Counted from the first letter of the stretch, positions 8,801-18,014 are shown. The stretch is DNA of 64,000 nt from Corynebacterium minutissimum (GCF_000988205.1 NZ_LAYQ01000012.1:186001-250000); one strand, 5' to 3'. Numbers and translations are program-made. Notes: generated by a model from the letters alone, not told the origin.

Positions 8801-10189
8801 TTAGGTGCCGCAGTAGGTGAGATAGCCCTCCGTGCCACCGGGCTGTTCATAGTCCGGTGCGGGGTCGAAGGGGTGGGTCGTGGCCTGGAGAAGGCGGGAG
8901 AACTCATCAAGATCGCCCAGCGCGGCTTCGACCAGACGCGGGCGGGGAATCACGCGCGGCACGGTTCGCTCGAGTCGCGCAACGTCGGGGCCACTCGCGC
9001 AGTAGGCGTCAACGAACTGCGTGCTCGCGAACGCCTCATAAGCGGCTGCCGGTGTACCTGCCGCGGCGCTGACGAGAGCTCGGTGGGCCTGTGTGAGGTC
9101 AGGGCTCGCCTCAGCGAGTGCGGTGCTGTAGTCCTGAATAAGCTCTTCAGGCATCTGCAAACGCTGCAGGGCTTCGACTCGCCGTGCTTTCTCGAAGCGT
9201 TCCGCAAAGGAATTGATGGCCTCCTGCGCCCAAGCGAGGGCGGAGTCAGGGGAGTCGTCGAGAAGCGGCAGCAGGGATTCAGCGAGCCGCGCGAGGTTCC
9301 ATCCCACCATGTCGGGCTGGCGGCCAAAGCGGTAGCGGCCCAGCGTATCGATGGAACTAAACCAGGTATCGGGATCATAGTTTTCCAGGAATGCGCAGGG
9401 GCCGTAGTCGATGGTCTCGCCCGATAGCGTGGTGTTATCCGTATTCATCACGCCGTGGATAAAGCCCAGCTGCATCCATCCGGCGACCGTAGCGGCCTGC
9501 GCATCCATGGCACGGATGAACAACTCCTGATAGTCGGCACCGGGGTAGTGGCGTTCAATGGTGTAGTCAGCGAGCTGTTCGAGCATTCCGGGCCGCTGGG
9601 ACTGCGCGGCGAAGTGAAAGGAGCCGACGCGAATGTGGCTTGCGGCTACGCGCACCAGCACGCCCGCCTCCTCCACCACTTGGCGTTGAATGGGGCGGCC
9701 GGTGGCAAGGACCGCGAGGGGCCGAGTAGTGGGTACCCCCAGGGCATGCATCGACTCGGAGAAGAGATACTCGCGCAGCATCGAGCGCAGTGTGCCACGA
9801 CCATCAGAGCCGAAGCGCGAGTACGGTGTGGGTCCCGTCCCCTTGGCGTGCAGATCCCACAGACCTGCCGGGTTATGGGGAGCGGTGGGGCCTGTGACCT
9901 CTCCCAGTAGGAGAGCGCGGCCATCACCCATGGATGGGTTGTACTGCCCGAACTGAAAGCCGGCGTAGGCCATGGCGTGGGGAGCGATGGGGCCGCGGCC
10001 GAGGAGAAACTCCACGCCTGCGTCGCTGCGCAGCCAGTCTGGGTCGAGCCCGAGCGCAGAAGCCAGCTGTTCATTGAGCACCACGATCCGCGCCGCGGGC
10101 TGTTCCTCCCCTCGGGCCTCGGCGACGAGGTGGGGTAGGCGGTGGGCGAACTCAGTGTGCAGCTCGAAGGGAAGGGAAGGTTTAGGCAT
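8801..10189 (-). CDS. selO: SelO (YdiU) family pseudokinase, protein AMPylator
   Basis: 462 aa, close to the family length. It has the SelO hallmarks: FQFGQYNPSMGDGRALLLGE, LWDLHAKGTGPTPYSRFGSDGRGTL (listed in two parts: LWDLHAKGTGPTPYS and RFGSDGRGTL), RVAASHIRVGSFHF and FIHGVMNTDNTTLSGETIDY, which carries the metal-binding Asn and Asp. In characterised members this fold binds ATP inverted and transfers AMP to protein Ser/Thr/Tyr, linked to redox stress. ATG 10189 overlaps the end of phzF by 8 bp, so the two are translationally coupled. The inferred link to mycothiol or redox defence from neighbouring mtr is weak. Confidence 0.88.
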   Translation of the reverse strand: MPKPSLPFELHTEFAHRLPHLVAEARGEEQPAARIVVLNEQLASALGLDPDWLRSDAGVEFLLGRGPIAPHAMAYAGFQFGQYNPSMGDGRALLLGEVTGPTAPHNPAGLWDLHAKGTGPTPYSRFGSDGRGTLRSMLREYLFSESMHALGVPTTRPLAVLATGRPIQRQVVEEAGVLVRVAASHIRVGSFHFAAQSQRPGMLEQLADYTIERHYPGADYQELFIRAMDAQAATVAGWMQLGFIHGVMNTDNTTLSGETIDYGPCAFLENYDPDTWFSSIDTLGRYRFGRQPDMVGWNLARLAESLLPLLDDSPDSALAWAQEAINSFAERFEKARRVEALQRLQMPEELIQDYSTALAEASPDLTQAHRALVSAAAGTPAAAYEAFASTQFVDAYCASGPDVARLERTVPRVIPRPRLVEAALGDLDEFSRLLQATTHPFDPAPDYEQPGGTEGYLTYCGT

Positions 10190-10997
10190 CGCGGGACTCC
10201 AGAGTGCCACGGACGCGCACGTGGGCGTTGCCGCCCACCCAGATGTTCTCGCCGTCGTCATCGATGAAGACTCGACCAGCGCGTCCTACCTGGCCACCTT
10301 GGGCCGCGGTGTAGCGAGCAGGAACTGCATTTTTAGCGCGGAGGAATTGGGCAGCCCCGCCGTTGAAGGAACCGGTGACGGGATCCTCGAAGTGCCCGGT
10401 AATGGCTCGTACTTCATACGCGGGGGCATCACCACCGGTGAGGCCGACCACGCCGACCTTCACGCCAGGCGTGGGCGTGGGGTTGAGTCCGCGCACAGCC
10501 TCGGCGGAATCCAGCTGGATGAGGCGCCATCCGGGGCCGTTGTCTACCCAGCCGGAGTCAACGATGCGGTCGACGTCAACTCCGAGAACTGCAGCTGCGT
10601 CGGCTCGTTCGGCATCGCTGAGAGCCCCCTCGCGCACCAAGGGCGGGGTAGCGAAGGCGAAGCGTCCGTCCTCCTGGCGCACGGTGACCAGGCCTACACC
10701 GCATTCCTGAATTAAGGTGCCGCTTTTTTCAAGCAGCTCTGCTGCCACCCGGGCGGTGCCCAGTGTGGGGTGGCCGGCGAAAGGAAACTCTTCGTAGGGG
10801 GTAAAGATCCTCACCCGGTAGTCTGCGCGTGGATCCGTAGGCGAGCACAGGAACGTCGTCTCAGAGAAATTGGTCCAGTGCGCGATGCGCTGCATCTCTT
10901 CGGTGCTCAAGTCATCGGCATCAGCGACCACGGCGAGAGGATTTCCGCTGAACGGACCAGTGGCGAAGACATCTACTTCAAAGAATCGGTGCTGCAT
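10182..10997 (-). CDS. PhzF family isomerase/epimerase
   Basis: 271 aa with the PhzF double hot-dog signature: FATGPFSGNPLAVV at the N-terminus, the catalytic Glu46 in WTNFSETTFL, the EEFPFAGHPTLGTA motif and the C-terminal GHFEDPVTGSFNGG. The substrate is unknown; the family includes diaminopimelate-epimerase-like enzymes and many orphans, and no phenazine genes are nearby. ATG 10997 is supported by TAGGCT (11006-11011) 8 nt upstream and no ribosome binding site, suggesting a leaderless mRNA. First gene of a two-gene operon with selO. Confidence 0.87.
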   Translation of the reverse strand: MQHRFFEVDVFATGPFSGNPLAVVADADDLSTEEMQRIAHWTNFSETTFLCSPTDPRADYRVRIFTPYEEFPFAGHPTLGTARVAAELLEKSGTLIQECGVGLVTVRQEDGRFAFATPPLVREGALSDAERADAAAVLGVDVDRIVDSGWVDNGPGWRLIQLDSAEAVRGLNPTPTPGVKVGVVGLTGGDAPAYEVRAITGHFEDPVTGSFNGGAAQFLRAKNAVPARYTAAQGGQVGRAGRVFIDDDGENIWVGGNAHVRVRGTLESRDA

Positions 10998-11048
10998 GGA
11001 CCCCAAGCCTAGTCGCACCGGTGGGTGCGGAGGTCTACGCTGGGCTGC
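10998..11048. promoter_or_regulatory. Back-to-back leaderless promoters, phzF / DUF4921 gene
   Basis: In 51 bp there are two outward-facing -10 boxes: minus-strand TAGGCT (11006-11011), 8 nt before ATG 10997, and plus-strand TACGCT (11036-11041), 7 nt before ATG 11049. Confidence 0.55.
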
Positions 11049-12362
11049 ATGAGCGAAGCACTCTTTAGCCGCGTCGAGCCCATCCAAACCATGGCTGATG
11101 GGACCGTCAAGCAGGTCAACCCCTTCTCCGGAACGGAGGTGTGGACGGTGCCTGGCCGCGGCAACCGCCCGCTCGCGCATCCGGCACAGGACCCGCAACC
11201 GCTGGCGACCGATGCTTTCACCCACACCTGCGCCTTTTGCTCAGGCCGCATGCTGGATACCCCGCCGGAAAAATCCCGTATTCTGGCTTCGGGGGAGATT
11301 CAGCGCGGCCTCCTTCCTCACGAGCTGGATGAGTCCGTACCAGCCTTTCGCCGCGTGCCCAACCTTTTTGAGATCGTGTCCTATGACTATTGGCACGAGA
11401 ACTATGGCTTCACCATGGACCCCGACGTGGCCCGCCACAAGGAGCGCTACGAGTCCGACGAAGCTGGGCGCCTGCATGTGCTCAATGTGGTGCGCACCAA
11501 GCTCAAGGCGGCGGGCAAGGATGCCGCGCTGGACGACGACTCTTTGCTCGCCCTCGCCGATGGCTTCTTCGGAGGTGGCCACGACGTCATCATTTCTTCG
11601 CGCCACTTTGTGGAGGGTGCGGTCGATGATAGTCAGCTCGCGTCCTCCGGCACGCTGAGCCCCGATGAGCACTTCCTGCTGACAACATTCACTGCGGAAT
11701 CGACGCGCGAGCTCTACCAGCGCAACCGATATGCCTCTTATGTCGCCGTGTTCCAGAACTGGCTAGCACCGGCGGGCGCATCCTTCGACCACCTGCACAA
11801 GCAGCTCGTCGCTATTGACGCCTTAGGTATGGCTGCCCACCAGGAAAACGCGATTCTGCGGGCGCACCCGAATATGTACAACGATTGGGCGGTTGGCTAC
11901 GCGGCAAAGCGCAACCTCGTTATTGCCGAAAACGACTATGCGGTTCTCTTCGCCGGCTTTGGCCACCGCTATCCCACACTGGAGATCTTCTCCAAGTCGC
12001 CGCGCTGTGAGCCCTGGGAGCAGACCCCCGGTGAGGTACGCGGGATGTCGGACCTTATCCACGCAGCGCATGCCGCTGTGGGTCCGGATGTGGCCTGCAA
12101 TGAAGAGTGGCACCACCGCCCGCCCAGCGTGGATCTGCCGCAGCCGTGGCGTGTGATGATCAAGCTCAGGGTATCGACCCTGGCCGGCTTTGAGGGCGGC
12201 ACGAAGGTGTACATCAACACCATCGATCCCTGGGGATTGCGCGATCGCATCGTGGATGCCATGTTCCGCCTGCGCGAGCGCGGCAAGATTGCCTCCGGTA
12301 TCGCGATTGCCACTGAGTGCGAGCTCAAGCGCAACAGCTTGCGCTATAACCCACTGGTGTAA
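11049..12362 (+). CDS. DUF4921 / GalT-like nucleotidylyltransferase-fold protein
   Basis: 437 aa. It resembles galactose-1-phosphate uridylyltransferases: an N-terminal Cys pair (TCAFCSGR), a repeated two-lobe layout and the HIT-type motif SFDHLHKQLV (H-x-H-x-Q) in the position of the GalT active site. A second His-rich stretch (NEEWHHRPPSVD) lies near the C-terminus. No other Leloir-pathway gene is adjacent, so the substrate is open; the conserved corynebacterial family is known to me as DUF4921. ATG 11049 follows TACGCT by 7 nt (leaderless), against an in-frame start at 11025 that overlaps the promoter. Confidence 0.78.
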   Translation: MSEALFSRVEPIQTMADGTVKQVNPFSGTEVWTVPGRGNRPLAHPAQDPQPLATDAFTHTCAFCSGRMLDTPPEKSRILASGEIQRGLLPHELDESVPAFRRVPNLFEIVSYDYWHENYGFTMDPDVARHKERYESDEAGRLHVLNVVRTKLKAAGKDAALDDDSLLALADGFFGGGHDVIISSRHFVEGAVDDSQLASSGTLSPDEHFLLTTFTAESTRELYQRNRYASYVAVFQNWLAPAGASFDHLHKQLVAIDALGMAAHQENAILRAHPNMYNDWAVGYAAKRNLVIAENDYAVLFAGFGHRYPTLEIFSKSPRCEPWEQTPGEVRGMSDLIHAAHAAVGPDVACNEEWHHRPPSVDLPQPWRVMIKLRVSTLAGFEGGTKVYINTIDPWGLRDRIVDAMFRLRERGKIASGIAIATECELKRNSLRYNPLV

Positions 12363-12372
12363 TCGGCCGTGA

Positions 12373-13497
12373 TTAGTCCACGTAGGTTTGTTCGCCGCCT
12401 GCGTGAAGATAATTGCGGAGGTATGGCAGGGCTAGGGCAACTGTGCCGTGCCGTGGGGCATCGATAAGCCCCTGCTCCAGCAAACGTGCGCGCACTTCAC
12501 TGAGAGATGTTGTCGTTGTCTTGAGTTCATGAGCGATAGCGCCAGATGCGGCCGTTCCCGCCTCATCTGCTATATCCGCCAGCGCGTAGAGATACTCAAA
12601 TTGGCGTTGGCTAAGTGCACGTACCGCAGGATCATGAACTTGGGTACCCATAGTCGTAATTGCTTCATTAAGAACAGCGTCAACGGTCTGTACTGAAATG
12701 GTAGTTTCGTTGCTTTGCAACGCGGCGTTCCAGGCTAGGTACCCGATAAGCTGGATGAGGAAGGGATAACCATGGCTAACTTCTGTAGCGTGGCCAGCGG
12801 CTTCGTCGCCGAAAACAATCGACGTCAATCCTGCTGTATCTTTAAAAGCACTGGACGTCGCTTGTGGGTTAACAGGTCCTAGGCGAAAGCGGCGGGCACG
12901 GCGCAGAAACGTTGTGCCCGGCAGATGCAGGAGCTTGTCAACACCGGCAGTAAGCCCTGCCATCACAATGGCTACGTTGAATTCATCGCGAACAAGATGC
13001 TGAAATGCGACCGCAATGCTCTCAAGGTCATGGGGATCGGCGTCCTGAATCTCATCGATAGTTAGTAGAATTCCGCTCTCTCTGAGATGAGTAGAGAGTT
13101 CGCGCAATCGGGACTCAAGGGTTGGTACTGGCGGCGTGCCTATCTCTTCAGTGCCAATGCCACCGAGGCCGGCAATGCGAATATCTTTGATTCGACGGCT
13201 CGATGGCGAAGATAGTTGGTTGATTTTTTCTGGAATGATGGAGTCGACGAGTTGGGAGACCGAATTACTTCGGCCGCTTACTCGAATGACAGCCCATCCT
13301 TGTTGGGCTGCGATGTCCTCAAGCTCTGTTAATAGGACTGTTTTACCCATCCCACGATGACCGCTAATGAGCATTGCGCGATTAGGGTTGCCAACTCCGC
13401 CGTCGAGCCCAACTGTGAAGTCATTGAGGACCGCACTGCGGCCAGCCCATTTAAGTGGGCTAGCGCCAAAAGTCGGGCGAAAAGGATTTCCAGTCAT
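12373..13497 (-). CDS. AAA ATPase with C-terminal winged-helix-like region, accessory
   Basis: 374 aa. Walker A is GHRGMGKT (residues 46-53) and Walker B is LLTIDE (Asp148/Glu149), followed by a sensor-like AIVMAGLT and an RRARRFRLGPV stretch, as in Orc1/Cdc6-like and archaeal-type ATPases. The C-terminal third (QRQFEYLYALADIAD to ARLLEQGLI) reads like a winged helix, suggesting DNA binding. No nuclease or partner gene is adjacent. Base composition is visibly more AT-rich than its neighbours, which suggests recent acquisition between the DUF4921 gene and yaaA. The promoter is leaderless: TATACT (13504-13509) lies 6 nt before ATG 13497, immediately below two clusters of GATAAATN octamers. Function unknown. 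Confidence 0.8.
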   Translation of the reverse strand: MTGNPFRPTFGASPLKWAGRSAVLNDFTVGLDGGVGNPNRAMLISGHRGMGKTVLLTELEDIAAQQGWAVIRVSGRSNSVSQLVDSIIPEKINQLSSPSSRRIKDIRIAGLGGIGTEEIGTPPVPTLESRLRELSTHLRESGILLTIDEIQDADPHDLESIAVAFQHLVRDEFNVAIVMAGLTAGVDKLLHLPGTTFLRRARRFRLGPVNPQATSSAFKDTAGLTSIVFGDEAAGHATEVSHGYPFLIQLIGYLAWNAALQSNETTISVQTVDAVLNEAITTMGTQVHDPAVRALSQRQFEYLYALADIADEAGTAASGAIAHELKTTTTSLSEVRARLLEQGLIDAPRHGTVALALPYLRNYLHAGGEQTYVD

Positions 13498-13518
13498 GCT
13501 GGAAGTATATAGCAGGCA

Positions 13519-13576
13519 GATAAATTGATAAATAGATAAATCGGCGAGCGTTGATAAAATGATAAATAGATAAATC
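13519..13576. repeat. Two clusters of three GATAAATN octamers upstream of the AAA ATPase
   Basis: Octamers begin at 13519, 13527 and 13535 (GATAAATT, GATAAATA, GATAAATC) and again at 13553, 13561 and 13569 (GATAAAAT, GATAAATA, GATAAATC). Spacing within a cluster is 8 bp and the clusters are 34 bp apart. They cover the -35 region of the ATPase promoter and reach the yaaA stop codon. Likely a multi-site operator or iteron-like binding array. Confidence 0.75.
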
Positions 13577-14297
13577 AGACCACGAGCACGAGCTCGCTGC
13601 CGCGTAGTTCGGTGCTCATGCCTGCCTCCTGCGCAACACTGGCCGCATCCTTGAGGGAGGAGACGCCTTCACCGTGGAGGGCCAGCACGCGGGCGAGCTC
13701 ACCCTTGTAGTGCTTGTTGAAGTGAGAGACCACCTTGCGGGAGCCATCCTCTTGCACTGACTCCACGCGCACGGTGGCGGCGTCCTTGAGCTTGCCCAGT
13801 TGTTGGTAGGTGCCCGAGCGCATATCGAGGAGGAACTCGTCGGCGTCGACAAGCGCGCGCAGCTCCTCCGTAATGGCCGTACCCCAGCGCGACTTCAGCG
13901 TCCGCCCGCCCAGTTTCGTACTACCGGAGAGTCGGTAGTGCGGGATGAGGTCATCGGCGCGCACCAGACCAAATAGTGCATCGCCCACGGCGAGGTAGCT
14001 CCGCGCTTCCGAGGGAAGGGTGGGGGCGTCGAGGACGTCGTACAGCACGCCGGTGAAACGCTCCAGCGCGGGCATGGTCGGGGAGGATGTTAGCTCGCGG
14101 TTAGACTCGGCCTCCCCGCGCAGCTTCTCTGAGAGCTTGAGTACTTTAAGCGCCTCCTCGACGTCGAGGGAAGACAATTCTGCAGCGATTTCTTGGCGGA
14201 TCGGATTCAACGCGGGAAACGAAAGCTCGTCCCAATTCAGGGCCGCGCCGCTGCCGCCATGTGCTTTGGTCTCAGAAGGAGGGAGGATGATCAGCAT
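13575..14297 (-). CDS. yaaA: YaaA (DUF328) peroxide-stress protein
   Basis: 240 aa, the usual family length. The N-terminus MLIILPPSETKAHG is the YaaA signature, and the conserved LYDVLDAPTL, LFGLVRADDLIPHYRLSGS and VSHFNKHYKGELARVL stretches follow. In E. coli YaaA limits free iron during peroxide stress and binds DNA. ATG 14297 has TAGCAT (14304-14309) 6 nt upstream, a leaderless promoter divergent from proS. Its stop lies inside the octamer repeat region of the next gene. Confidence 0.9.
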   Translation of the reverse strand: MLIILPPSETKAHGGSGAALNWDELSFPALNPIRQEIAAELSSLDVEEALKVLKLSEKLRGEAESNRELTSSPTMPALERFTGVLYDVLDAPTLPSEARSYLAVGDALFGLVRADDLIPHYRLSGSTKLGGRTLKSRWGTAITEELRALVDADEFLLDMRSGTYQQLGKLKDAATVRVESVQEDGSRKVVSHFNKHYKGELARVLALHGEGVSSLKDAASVAQEAGMSTELRGSELVLVV

Positions 14298-14329
14298 GGC
14301 TACATGCTAGCGATGTAAACTGAGCAACC
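14298..14329. promoter_or_regulatory. Back-to-back leaderless promoters, yaaA / proS
   Basis: Only 32 bp separate the two start codons. Minus-strand TAGCAT (14304-14309) serves yaaA and plus-strand TAAACT (14316-14321) serves proS, 6 and 8 nt from their start codons. Confidence 0.55.
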
Positions 14330-16099
14330 ATGATTACACGTCTTTCTGAGCTTTTCCTCCGCACTCTTCGTGAGGATCCGGCTGATGCCGAAGTCCCCAG
14401 CCACAAGCTTCTCGTCCGCGCAGGTTATGTGCGCCGCGTCGCGCCGGGTGTGTACACCTGGCTGCCACTGGGGCTGCGCGCCATGCGCAAGATTGAAGAC
14501 GTAATCCGGCAGGAGATGAACGCCATCGGCGGCCAGGAGATGCTCTTCCCGGCGCTGCTGCCGCGCGAGCCTTACGAGCAGTCGAACCGCTGGACGGAGT
14601 ACGGCGATAACCTCTTCCGCCTCAAGGATCGTAAGGGCGCTGACATGCTGCTTGGCCCTACCCATGAGGAGATGTTCACCACCGCAGTGAAGGATATGTA
14701 CTCCTCGTACAAGGATTTCCCGGTCACGCTGTATCAGATCCAGACGAAGTACCGCGATGAGGAGCGTCCGCGCGCGGGCGTGCTGCGCGGCCGCGAGTTC
14801 ACCATGAAGGACTCCTATTCCTTCGACATGACGGATGAGGGGCTCGATGAGTCCTATGCCCGCCACCGCAAGGCTTACCAGAACATCTTCGATCGCCTAG
14901 AGATTGATTACGCGATTTGTAAGGCCACCTCCGGCGCGATGGGTGGCTCGGCCTCTGAGGAGTTCCTCGCCGTGTCTGAGGTAGGCGAAGATACCTTCGT
15001 GCGGGCCACCGAGGGCGATTACGCCGCCAACGTGGAAGCAGTGGTGACCCGGGCACCGGAGGAGATTCCCTTCGACGGCCTGCCGGAGGCACAGGAGCAT
15101 GAGACTCCGAAATCCGAGACCATCGAAACGCTGGTGGAGTGGGCTAACAGCGCCGGCATTACGGTCGCCGGCCGCGAAGTCACCGCAGCGGACACCCTCA
15201 AGTGCATGATGATCAAGGTGGCAGCCCCCGCAGCTACGGAGGAAGAGAAGGAATGGGAGCTCGCGGCCGTCCTCATTCCGGGCGACCGCGCGTTGGATGA
15301 AAAGCGCTTGGAGGCCTCTCTCGAACCGGCCGAGTTCGAGCTCGCCAGCGATGAGGATTTCAAGAAGACCGACTTCCTGGTCAAGGGCTACGTTGGCCCG
15401 CGTGCCCTCAACGCTCACGACGTGAAGGTTTATGCCGACCCGCGCGTGGTTTCCGGCACCTCCTGGATTACCGGTGCCGATGCCCCGCAGCGTCACGTCG
15501 TCGGTTTGGTGGCTGGCCGTGACTTCACCGTGGATGAGTTTATCGAGGCCGCCGAGGTCAAGGAAGGGGACCCGGCACCGAACGGCCAGGGCACTCTGAC
15601 GCTGGAGCGCGGTATCGAGTTAGGGCACATCTTCCAGTTGGGCCGCAAGTACACCGAGGCTTTCGACGTCCAGATTCTGGATGAGAACGGCAAGCGCGCC
15701 GTGCCGACCATGGGTTCCTATGGCATTGGTGTTACGCGCATGCTCGCGGTGCTGGCGGAGCAGCGCCACGATGAGAAGGGCCTCAATTGGCCGGTGGCCG
15801 TTGCTCCTTTCCAGGTGCACGTGGCCGTAGCGAACAAGGATGCCGCTGCCCTCGAGGCAGGCCAGAAGCTGGTGGAGGATCTGGACCGTGCGGGCGTGGA
15901 GGTGCTTTTCGACGATCGCCCCAAGGTCTCCCCAGGTGTGAAGTTCAAGGATGCAGAGCTTCTGGGCATGCCGTTCATCGCCATCTTGGGCCGTGCCTTT
16001 GCTGACGGCATCATCGAGCTGCGCATCCGCGGCGGCGAGACCCGTGAGGTCCCCGCAGACTCCATCGTGGACACCTTAACGGAGCTCATCCGCGGCTAG
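14330..16099 (+). CDS. proS: Prolyl-tRNA synthetase, bacterial type with editing domain
   Basis: 589-aa class II synthetase charging tRNA-Pro. Motif 1 ([21 protein letters not shown]), split as [11 protein letters not shown] and [10 protein letters not shown], motif 2 ([17 protein letters not shown]) and motif 3 ([18 protein letters not shown]) are all readable. The INS editing domain lies between motifs 2 and 3 (about residues 220-420), and the anticodon-binding domain closes the protein (PFQVHVAV to [12 protein letters not shown]). ATG 14330 follows TAAACT by 8 nt. Full length, no oddities. Confidence 0.97.
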   Translation: MITRLSELFLRTLREDPADAEVPSHKLLVRAGYVRRVAPGVYTWLPLGLRAMRKIEDVIRQEMNAIGGQEMLFPALLPREPYEQSNRWTEYGDNLFRLKDRKGADMLLGPTHEEMFTTAVKDMYSSYKDFPVTLYQIQTKYRDEERPRAGVLRGREFTMKDSYSFDMTDEGLDESYARHRKAYQNIFDRLEIDYAICKATSGAMGGSASEEFLAVSEVGEDTFVRATEGDYAANVEAVVTRAPEEIPFDGLPEAQEHETPKSETIETLVEWANSAGITVAGREVTAADTLKCMMIKVAAPAATEEEKEWELAAVLIPGDRALDEKRLEASLEPAEFELASDEDFKKTDFLVKGYVGPRALNAHDVKVYADPRVVSGTSWITGADAPQRHVVGLVAGRDFTVDEFIEAAEVKEGDPAPNGQGTLTLERGIELGHIFQLGRKYTEAFDVQILDENGKRAVPTMGSYGIGVTRMLAVLAEQRHDEKGLNWPVAVAPFQVHVAVANKDAAALEAGQKLVEDLDRAGVEVLFDDRPKVSPGVKFKDAELLGMPFIAILGRAFADGIIELRIRGGETREVPADSIVDTLTELIRG

Positions 16100-16126
16100 G
16101 TGCGTTAAGCGCGTAGTCTCGCGGGT

Positions 16127-16522
16127 ATGAGTTCTCACAACCCCGCACTGACATATTCAATGGCTGCAGCACTCTCTGCCATGGGAGTGCTGCATTTTGC
16201 TAAGCCGAAGCCCTTCGAGTCCATCATCCCACCACAGCTTCCAGGGTCGGCTCGCTTCTACAACTTCACCTCTGGCGCCTGGGAAGTGGTGACCGGTGCA
16301 CTCCTGGCGAACCCATCGACGCGGCCTGCAGGCGGCCTTTCAGCCCTAGCTTTGCTCGCTGCCGTGTGGCCGGCGAACTTCTACCAGGCCTACAGGGACT
16401 TAGAAAGCGGCAAGGCATCAACCGGCAAGAAGATCTACCACGCGGTGCGTCTGCCGTTGCAGATTCCGGTCATGCGCTATGCCTGGTCGCTGTACGCCGA
16501 AACGAACGCCAAACGTCGGTAG
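16127..16522 (+). CDS. Small DoxX-like membrane protein
   Basis: 131 aa with three to four hydrophobic segments (from about residues 10, 45, 68 and 115). The pattern of a short N-terminal helix, an FYNFTSGAWEVVTGALL stretch and ANFYQAYRDL fits the DoxX/DUF4267-like membrane family; the role is unknown. TAGTCT (16114-16119) lies 7 nt before ATG 16127, suggesting an independent leaderless promoter right after proS. It converges on the DUF4439 lipoprotein gene. Confidence 0.75.
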   Translation: MSSHNPALTYSMAAALSAMGVLHFAKPKPFESIIPPQLPGSARFYNFTSGAWEVVTGALLANPSTRPAGGLSALALLAAVWPANFYQAYRDLESGKASTGKKIYHAVRLPLQIPVMRYAWSLYAETNAKRR

Positions 16523-16552
16523 CTCAGGAAAATCGAGCTCGCGAGGGAGGAA

Positions 16553-17407
16553 TTAAGCTGCACTGATGCGGTGAGATTGGGCGGCTACAGAAATAAGCCA
16601 GCTTCGCCATTCAGCATTGGGTGCCGCTTGGTCGGGCACCTCCTGTGAGGCGGCGGAGGCCCATGTCACCGTGTCACTATGCGCGACGTCGTCAAGGAAC
16701 GCGCGCGCTGAGGCGGCGTCTACGGGCAGCTCACCGGAGGTCGAGGTGTAGGCCACTGCGGGCTGTGGCACTGGTCCGATTTTGGCTACTGCTTCTTGGA
16801 GCGCGAGGACGCGGTTCTCGTGCAGAGCGAGGCGCTCATCAACCAGCTCTTCGACGTCAGGTGTGACATAGGAACGAGCAAAGTCCAAGGCATACACCTG
16901 CCTGTATTCCCAGTCCAAGAGTTCGGTGGCGAGGTCAGCGTCATCCTCCGTCAGCTCCGGCACAGCGCCCGGTTCATCGGTGGAGCGGGCCTCCATTGCG
17001 ATGGCTTGGGCGACGAGCAAGGGCCGAGATTCCGGGGAGACCGCGTCAAGTTGCTCTTCAATCGATGAAGAAGCTGCGGCAAGCACGGCAGCCGCATCAG
17101 TGGCCTCGTATGCTTCACCCTCACGATTCACTTCGCAGGAGCGCGGAACGTGTCCTTCCTCGTCGCGGCCGCAGAGCCGCTCAATTTCGGAGTAAAGCTC
17201 GTCTGCGTGCTGCGCGCGCAGGGACGCGGCATCGGGATCGAGTTCCTGCAGTGCGTGGGCGTCGGCGCTGGCATCGTGAGCCAGAGAGGTCAACGTAGGG
17301 TCCGCGTGGGGGCCAAAATAGTCCACGATCGCGTCGGTGGCTTGGCAGCCGCCCAACCATGGGGCGGCGCAGACAAGGAGGGCGGGCACAACTACTCGGC
17401 GGTTCAC
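16553..17407 (-). CDS. DUF4439 ferritin-like lipoprotein
   Basis: 284 aa starting at GTG 17407. The signal VNRRVVVPALLVCAAPWLGGCQ carries a lipobox (LGGC), so the protein is predicted to be anchored outside. The mature part is mostly helical and acidic, and the C-terminal half (ELLDWEYRQVYALDFARSYV to EWRSWLISVAAQSHR) has the DUF4439 four-helix layout. A neighbour of the same type lies next to rimP in mycobacteria, as I recall. The long open frame upstream of the GTG has no export signal, and TAGGGT (17415-17420) lies 7 nt before the GTG, so this start is firm. Function unknown. Confidence 0.82.
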   Translation of the reverse strand: MNRRVVVPALLVCAAPWLGGCQATDAIVDYFGPHADPTLTSLAHDASADAHALQELDPDAASLRAQHADELYSEIERLCGRDEEGHVPRSCEVNREGEAYEATDAAAVLAAASSSIEEQLDAVSPESRPLLVAQAIAMEARSTDEPGAVPELTEDDADLATELLDWEYRQVYALDFARSYVTPDVEELVDERLALHENRVLALQEAVAKIGPVPQPAVAYTSTSGELPVDAASARAFLDDVAHSDTVTWASAASQEVPDQAAPNAEWRSWLISVAAQSHRISAA

Positions 17408-17444
17408 GCGATAGACCCTACCCGTGTGACCTAGTCTAGAGCGC
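17408..17444. promoter_or_regulatory. Back-to-back leaderless promoters, DUF4439 lipoprotein / rimP
   Basis: 37 bp between start codons. Minus-strand TAGGGT (17415-17420) and plus-strand TAGTCT (17432-17437) each sit 7 nt before their start codons. Confidence 0.55.
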
Positions 17445-18011
17445 ATGGCATTCCCAACACCCGCACAACTGACCGAAATCCTCCAGCCTGTTGCCGCCGC
17501 ACGCGGCCTCGACATCGAAGATGTGAAGACTACACGAGCTGGTAAAAAGTCGCAGGTCATCATCCGTATTGATTGTGATGAGCGTCCGAGCTCCGATCTC
17601 ATCGAAGAACTTTCGCAGGAGATTTCCGAGTTTTTTGATGCACAGGAGGAAGCGGGCACTCTTAACTTTGGGGCAGGCTACACCCTAGAGGTCTCGACCC
17701 CCGGCGTGGATTTTCCGCTCAGCGCACCACGCCATTGGCGTCGGAACCAAGGAAGGCTGGTCGGCTATGCGTTGAGCGACGAGCCCGGCACCACCCGTGT
17801 CGCCAGAATCGGTGCTCTCTCCGCGGACGAAGAATCAGTGGCGCTCATCACGGCCGTGAAGAAGGAGGTGCGCTATCAGGTCGAGCGATTGGAAAATGTG
17901 AGCCGTGCAGTGGTAGAAATTGAATTTGCTCAACCTTCAGCACAGGAGCTGGAGGCGGCAATGCAGACGTTCGACTTCGCCGAGCAGAACTCGGCAACCC
18001 GAGAGGACTAA
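17445..18011 (+). CDS. rimP: Ribosome maturation factor RimP
   Basis: 188 aa; needed for 30S subunit maturation. The N-terminal domain (LDIEDVKTTRAGKKSQVIIRID), the linker SSDLIEELSQEISEFFD and the YTLEVSTPGVDFPLSAPRHWRRNQGR signature (read as YTLEVSTPGVDFPL and RHWRRNQGR) are typical, followed by an SH3-like C-terminal part. First gene of the rimP-nusA-ylxR-infB block, 3 bp before nusA. ATG 17445 is leaderless by its -10 position. Confidence 0.94.
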   Translation: MAFPTPAQLTEILQPVAAARGLDIEDVKTTRAGKKSQVIIRIDCDERPSSDLIEELSQEISEFFDAQEEAGTLNFGAGYTLEVSTPGVDFPLSAPRHWRRNQGRLVGYALSDEPGTTRVARIGALSADEESVALITAVKKEVRYQVERLENVSRAVVEIEFAQPSAQELEAAMQTFDFAEQNSATRED

Positions 18012-18014
18012 CAA

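Noticed and set aside
8578..8820. 80-codon frame between mqo and selO
   Set aside because: Crosses the terminator hairpin and has Arg-rich, non-biased codons with no homology.
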